Source of the DNA: Christiangramia sp.
GTDB taxonomy: Bacteria; Bacteroidota; Bacteroidia; Flavobacteriales; Flavobacteriaceae
Direction: 5' to 3'
Assembly: GCF_029937855.1 (NCBI RefSeq)
Contig: NZ_JAPYPC010000011.1
Span: 37,783-101,782 of the forward strand
DNA: 64,000 nucleotides
Positions 60,701 to 64,000 of the stretch are shown piece after piece. How positions within the stretch are numbered: position 1 is the first letter of the stretch; each line of letters begins with the position of its first letter. A program made the translations under genes and the position numbers. The notes under the pieces were generated by a model. It was not told the DNA's origin. It was given only the letters and a program-made list of their open reading frames with translations, and did not search any database.

Positions 60701-61301
60701 AGAGATGTTTCGAAGCGAGAAGCATATAGAAAATGAAAAGCTTAGGGAAGGTCATCAAAAAAGATTTGAAGCCAGGCTTGAGGAAGCGCTGCCGGTTGAG
60801 AAAAAATCAAAACAAGGTTATCGTGATTTCCTTAAAATAGCAGCTGTGATAGTTGTAGCCCTAGGAATAGGTGCTTTCTTTTTCTTCAATAACAATGAGC
60901 TGCCTGTTCAGCATAACAATCAAATGGTAGATGCTCCGGCTGAGGAAGTTTCAGAAGAAGAGAAAGAGTCAACTACAGAATACAGGTTGAGCGATGTTTC
61001 TCCTGAATTCAAAAAAATAGAAGATTATTATATGGCGAGTGTGAATATTCAGCTGGCCAAGCTGGAAATGACTCCAAATAACAAAGAACTTATAGATGCA
61101 TTTATGAAGAAACTGGAAACCCTGAATGATGAATATATAGCATTGAATGCTGAAATTCAGGATACCGGTTTAAATGAGGAAACTGTTGAAGCGATGATCG
61201 CGAACTTACAGCTAAGACTGGATCTCCTTAAAAAATTAAAAACAAAGTTGAACGAAATTAAACAATCAAAAGACAACAGATATGAGAACTATCAGGCTTA
61301 A
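60684..61301 (+). CDS. Anti-sigma factor-like membrane protein
   Basis: A 205-residue protein with a single membrane helix (about residues 49-68, LKIAAVIVVALGIGAFFFF). The cytoplasmic part of about 48 residues is highly charged and could bind the sigma factor; no zinc-binding HxxxCxxC motif is present, so it is not of the ZAS type. The extracytoplasmic part is helical with acidic stretches (AEEVSEEEKEST, then the segment YYMASVNIQLAKLEM). Overlaps of 17 bases with the sigma gene upstream and 20 bases with the next gene suggest coupled expression. Anti-sigma function is inferred from position. Confidence 0.72.
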   Translation: MGQDIREMFRSEKHIENEKLREGHQKRFEARLEEALPVEKKSKQGYRDFLKIAAVIVVALGIGAFFFFNNNELPVQHNNQMVDAPAEEVSEEEKESTTEYRLSDVSPEFKKIEDYYMASVNIQLAKLEMTPNNKELIDAFMKKLETLNDEYIALNAEIQDTGLNEETVEAMIANLQLRLDLLKKLKTKLNEIKQSKDNRYENYQA

Positions 61302-62685
61302 ATACGTGATTTTGTCACTGCTTTTTACCACAGCTGGAAGTTTTGCTCAAACTAAAAAACTAAGCAAAAACTATAAAACTTCGCAAGATGTGAATGTAGA
61401 ACTCGATTCCAGACATACGAATATCATCATTGAAAACTGGGATAAGAACGAGGTGCAAATAGAGGCTTTTCTTGAAGGAGATACCGGTGACAAGGAAATG
61501 ACAAAGAAAATTCTGGATTCGTGGAAACTGGAAACATCAGCTTCCAATGGAAAAGTAAAGATCAATTCAGGGGGCAGTTCTAATTGGAGTATGGATATGG
61601 GAGAAATAGACATAGCAATGTCTCATTTACAACCGGCTTTAGATGAGTTGCCAGATATGCTGGGTCCTTTAATGGAAAATCTTGTGGGTCCTATTCTGAA
61701 CAATATAGCTGAAAATCCACTTCCGCCTGGATTTGCTGAAGATATGAAAGGTATGAAATTCGATTACGAAGCCTATAAAAAGGATGGCGACAAATACCTT
61801 GAAAAGTGGGAGGCAGATTTCGAAAAGAAATTCGGAAAAGAATATGAAGTCAAAATGGAAAAGTGGGCTGAGAACATGGAGAAGAATTCTGAAAAATGGG
61901 AAAAGGAATATGAAGTGAAAATGGAAGCCTGGGGCAAAGATTTTGAAAAGGATATGGAAGCCTGGGGAGAAGAATTCGGAAAGAAAATGGAAGCCTGGGG
62001 TGAACGATTTGGAAAACAATTTGAAGCTCAAATGGAAAATAGTGGAGGCAACGTTTTCATTATGGAAGATGGAAAGGGTGTAAAATCGAAAAAAACCATC
62101 AAACTTAAGATTCCGAAGGATGCAAAATTAGAATTGAATGTACGTCACGGAGAATTAAAACTTGGAAGCAATATAAAAAACCTGAAAGCCGATCTGTCAC
62201 ACAGTCGGCTTTCAGCTAATCGAATCATGGGAAAGGATACCCATATAAAAGCATCTTATACGCCAGTAAAAGTAGCTTTTTGGGATTATGGTGTACTTTC
62301 TACCGAGTTCGTTAAAAGCTGCAATATTGATAAAGCGGTGAGTATTAAGTTAAATTCAAATTCCAGCGATGTGGTGATCAATGAACTTCAGAAAACCGGG
62401 GTTTTAACCGGTTCTTTCGGTAAGCTGGATATCAATAATCTTGGCGCCGGATTTGAAACCCTGAATATCAGCCTGGAAAATAGTGATCTGGAGCTCAATG
62501 TTCCGGATACAGCTTTCAATTTTACTTTCAATGGAATGCAAAGTTCCATAAAACATCCATCAGGTTTGAAATTAAAATCTACCAAATCGTACGATAATGA
62601 GATCCTGAATGGGTATAATAAATCCAGGGAAGGAAATTCCAATATCACTATAAAAGCTAATTTTAGCGATGTATTGATAAATTAA
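61282..62685 (+). CDS. Exported protein with Trp-containing hendecad helix and beta-rich DUF4097-like domain
   Basis: A 467-residue protein with a signal peptide (ending GSFAQ). Residues 24-110 and 270-467 look like right-handed beta-rich (DUF4097/adhesin-like) sequence: VNVELDSRHTNIIIENWD at one end, KLELNVRHGELKLG and ELNVPDTAFNFTFNG at the other. Between them, residues 191-245 form five 11-residue repeats (KMEKWAENMEK, NSEKWEKEYEV, KMEAWGKDFEK, DMEAWGEEFGK, KMEAWGERFGK) with tryptophan at position 5. Hendecads of this type make long amphipathic helices that can coil or bind membranes. It is the third gene of the sigma operon. No known function. Confidence 0.85.
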   Translation: MRTIRLKYVILSLLFTTAGSFAQTKKLSKNYKTSQDVNVELDSRHTNIIIENWDKNEVQIEAFLEGDTGDKEMTKKILDSWKLETSASNGKVKINSGGSSNWSMDMGEIDIAMSHLQPALDELPDMLGPLMENLVGPILNNIAENPLPPGFAEDMKGMKFDYEAYKKDGDKYLEKWEADFEKKFGKEYEVKMEKWAENMEKNSEKWEKEYEVKMEAWGKDFEKDMEAWGEEFGKKMEAWGERFGKQFEAQMENSGGNVFIMEDGKGVKSKKTIKLKIPKDAKLELNVRHGELKLGSNIKNLKADLSHSRLSANRIMGKDTHIKASYTPVKVAFWDYGVLSTEFVKSCNIDKAVSIKLNSNSSDVVINELQKTGVLTGSFGKLDINNLGAGFETLNISLENSDLELNVPDTAFNFTFNGMQSSIKHPSGLKLKSTKSYDNEILNGYNKSREGNSNITIKANFSDVLIN

Positions 62686-62704
62686 AACATAGATATTACA
62701 TTTG
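62674..62704 (+). promoter_or_regulatory. Promoter of the M23 gene
   Basis: TTG at 62674-62676 and TACATTTG at 62697-62704 with 20 bases between fit the Bacteroidota promoter. It overlaps the end of the hendecad gene and lies 20 bases before the M23 start. Confidence 0.62.
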
Positions 62705-62724
62705 GCTTCCTTAAGTTAAATGAG

Positions 62725-63402
62725 ATGCAAAGTTTTTCTGATTTTTTAAATGAATTGACTTCCGGTTTTACTCCTGTTATTGGAGGGGCGTATAAGCAGG
62801 AAGATTACGCATATATAGACCTTTCTGAAAATAACCGGGATCTATTGAAACTTGAAGTTGCTTCTTCGGAAGCATTTTCTATTTTCATTTTAGAATATCT
62901 AAAGAACAGAGAATCCAAGGCTGCATATGGAGGATACAATGAATTGAGAACTTTATATAACCGAAGCCAGCTTTTTAATAATACGGAGGCAAATCGAAAT
63001 ATTCATATTGGGCTTGATATCTGGGTTCCTGCTTTTTCCGATATTATTAGTCCTTTAGATGCTAAGATCCATAGTTTTAGAGATAATGATAATTTTGGCG
63101 ATTATGGACCAACTATTATTCTTGAACATAATTTACAGGATCGAAAATTCTTCACACTTTACGGACATTTATCACGAGAGTCACTTAATAACCTGGAGAT
63201 CGGCAAGGAGATAAAAAAAGGTGATAAAATTGCTGAATTAGGTGATTATGATGAAAATGGCGATTATGCGCCTCATTTACATTTTCAGATCATCGAAGAT
63301 ATGCAGGGCAATGTCGGAGATTATCCCGGCGTGGTGAAAAAAGAGGATTTAGAAATTTTTCTTAAAAACTGCCCGGATCCTAATTTGTTGTTGAAGATTT
63401 AA
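62725..63402 (+). CDS. M23 family metallopeptidase without signal peptide
   Basis: A 225-residue protein with a complete LytM-type active site: HIGLDIWVP (His94, Asp98, HxxxD), YGHLS (His148) and PHLHFQ (His184 and His186, HxH). M23 enzymes cut glycine-containing peptidoglycan cross-links. The sequence starts MQSFSDFLNELTSGF with no signal peptide or membrane helix and no in-frame upstream start, so it would remain cytoplasmic, which is unusual. A cytoplasmic role, non-classical export, or a non-peptidase use of the fold are all possible. It has its own promoter. Confidence 0.9.
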   Translation: MQSFSDFLNELTSGFTPVIGGAYKQEDYAYIDLSENNRDLLKLEVASSEAFSIFILEYLKNRESKAAYGGYNELRTLYNRSQLFNNTEANRNIHIGLDIWVPAFSDIISPLDAKIHSFRDNDNFGDYGPTIILEHNLQDRKFFTLYGHLSRESLNNLEIGKEIKKGDKIAELGDYDENGDYAPHLHFQIIEDMQGNVGDYPGVVKKEDLEIFLKNCPDPNLLLKI

Positions 63403-63428
63403 TCTACAATAGTCATTCCTCTAAATTT

Positions 63429-63558
63429 GTCATTTCGACGAAGGAGAAATCTCATTGAGTTTGGAGGTTAAAGATTCTTCGCTCCACTTTGTTGCGCTCT
63501 GAATCACATACGACTGTCATTTCGGAGTGGTATCATTCCGACACAGGAGGAATCTCAT
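63429..63558. repeat. Repeat cluster downstream of the GIY-YIG gene
   Basis: Two copies of a TGTCATTYCGAC...GGAGRAATCTCA module (63429-63456 and about 63531-63558) flank the direct repeat AGATTCTTCGCTCCACTTTGTTGCG... (63472-63504). The second module contains the stop codon of the convergent GIY-YIG gene at 63555-63557. GGAGAAATCT and AGATTCTTC are partly inverse, so the region can fold. Confidence 0.8.
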
Positions 63559-63860
63559 ATCCTATCGTTCAAGAAGTTCCAAGAAGGATTGAAATTTGTA
63601 ATTAAATCATCTTTCTTTTGCCTAGACCAACCTTTTATTATTTTTTCCCGCTGGATTGCAGTATCTATATCAAAGAAAAGTTCATAATATATAAGATAAA
63701 AACAATTGTATTTTGCGGTAAACGCTTTGCTGTTTGCTTCCGGATTTTTATGCTGGTATAAGCGATTTTCTAAATTATTTGTTACTCCTATATATAAAAC
63801 AGTTTTATGTTTATTGGATAGAATATAGACATAGTAATTATGTGTTCCAAAGGTTTTCAT
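63555..63860 (-). CDS. GIY-YIG nuclease family protein (UPF0213/YhbQ-like)
   Basis: A 101-residue single-domain GIY-YIG protein. YYVYILSN and LYIGVTNNLENRLYQHK form the GIY-YIG pair with the conserved Arg, and EKIIKGWSR includes the catalytic Glu region. Such short proteins are multicopy in many Bacteroidota; a nuclease role is presumed. The gene is embedded between repeats: its stop codon lies inside a CATTCCGAC...GGAGGAATCTCA module, and another module lies 28 bases upstream of its start. A link between gene and repeats is inferred. Confidence 0.9.
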   Translation of the reverse strand: MKTFGTHNYYVYILSNKHKTVLYIGVTNNLENRLYQHKNPEANSKAFTAKYNCFYLIYYELFFDIDTAIQREKIIKGWSRQKKDDLITNFNPSWNFLNDRI

Positions 63861-63887
63861 CTTACTATATTAAGAAATAATGTGATT

Positions 63888-64000
63888 AGATTCTTCGCTC
63901 CACTTTGTTGCGCTCTGAATGACCTGTGCTTGTGATTTCTGTCATTCCGACGTTAGGAGGATTCTTTAGTTTGAACAATTTCTTTGGAAAAGATTCTTCG
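63888..64000. repeat. Repeat cluster upstream of the GIY-YIG gene, cut by the window end
   Basis: AGATTCTTCGCTCCACTTTG... at 63888-63920 is identical over 33 bases to 63472-63504. GTCATTCCGACGTTAGGAGGATTCTT follows at about 63940-63966, and the first 11 bases of another AGATTCTTCG copy close the window. Confidence 0.85.

Noticed and set aside
1..64000. tRNA or rRNA genes, prophage, integrase, restriction or toxin-antitoxin modules
   Set aside because: None was seen; the intergenic regions were read for cloverleaf and 16S/23S motifs without success, and no gene resembled these families except the HNH-like and GIY-YIG proteins.

Overview
The window is a low-GC (roughly 35-40%) chromosomal segment from a member of the Bacteroidota, most likely a marine Flavobacteriaceae close to Gramella/Christiangramia, Salegentibacter or Zunongwangia. 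This is inferred from gene content and promoter style: no Shine-Dalgarno sites, TAnnTTTG promoter elements, type III glutamine synthetase, BlaI/M56 metallopeptidase pairs, a Lacal_2735-type small protein, a bbp2-type porin, and many DUF families typical of flavobacteria. No rRNA or tRNA gene, CRISPR array, prophage or intact insertion sequence was seen. Species is not established.

Layout. 1-7.5 kb: a secreted sugar-oxidation/carbohydrate cluster (end of a VCBS-like protein, GMC oxidoreductase, Tat-exported TIM-barrel isomerase, gluconate-dehydrogenase subunit 3 lipoprotein, TolB-like propeller, Dabb protein, ChbG-type deacetylase, secreted RidA). 7.5-14.9 kb: housekeeping genes (flavin reductase, apt, a 51-residue gene) and a BlaI-M56 regulatory pair with a recognisable operator, then a Ca2+/Na+ exchanger. 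15-24.6 kb: glnN, purM, two tandem YhhN-like membrane genes (the first frameshifted), prfA, pyrF, a BtuF-like protein without signal peptide, DUF4197. 25-33 kb: icmF (fused acyl-CoA mutase), a degenerate HNH-HTH protein, an Lrp regulator, a pseudo-hydrolase, an MFS transporter. 33-44 kb: a nitrogen block glnK-amtB-porin, crcB with an SRPBCC gene, ilvE, mnmD and an epimerase. 44-52 kb: yceI, grpE-dnaJ, then a tightly overlapping five-gene operon (ABC ATPase, permease, MscS channel, predicted outer-membrane protein, sigma-54 response regulator lacking HTH). 52-64 kb: PPK2, M28 peptidase, MATE, PAP2, meaB, ohr, a sigma factor/anti-sigma/hendecad-protein operon, an M23 protein and a GIY-YIG nuclease embedded in short repeats.

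Non-coding structure is rich. Three interspersed repeat families were found by eye: a three-hairpin element (2 copies, with pairing-preserving differences), a roughly 170-nt element carrying ACCTGAAC near both ends in inverted orientation (3 copies), and a GGAG/AATCT family flanking the GIY-YIG gene. There are also two adjacent heptamer tandem arrays and several strong terminators. The best candidates for undescribed systems are the 46.9-52.1 kb envelope operon, the 60.2-62.7 kb sigma operon, and the three-hairpin repeat.
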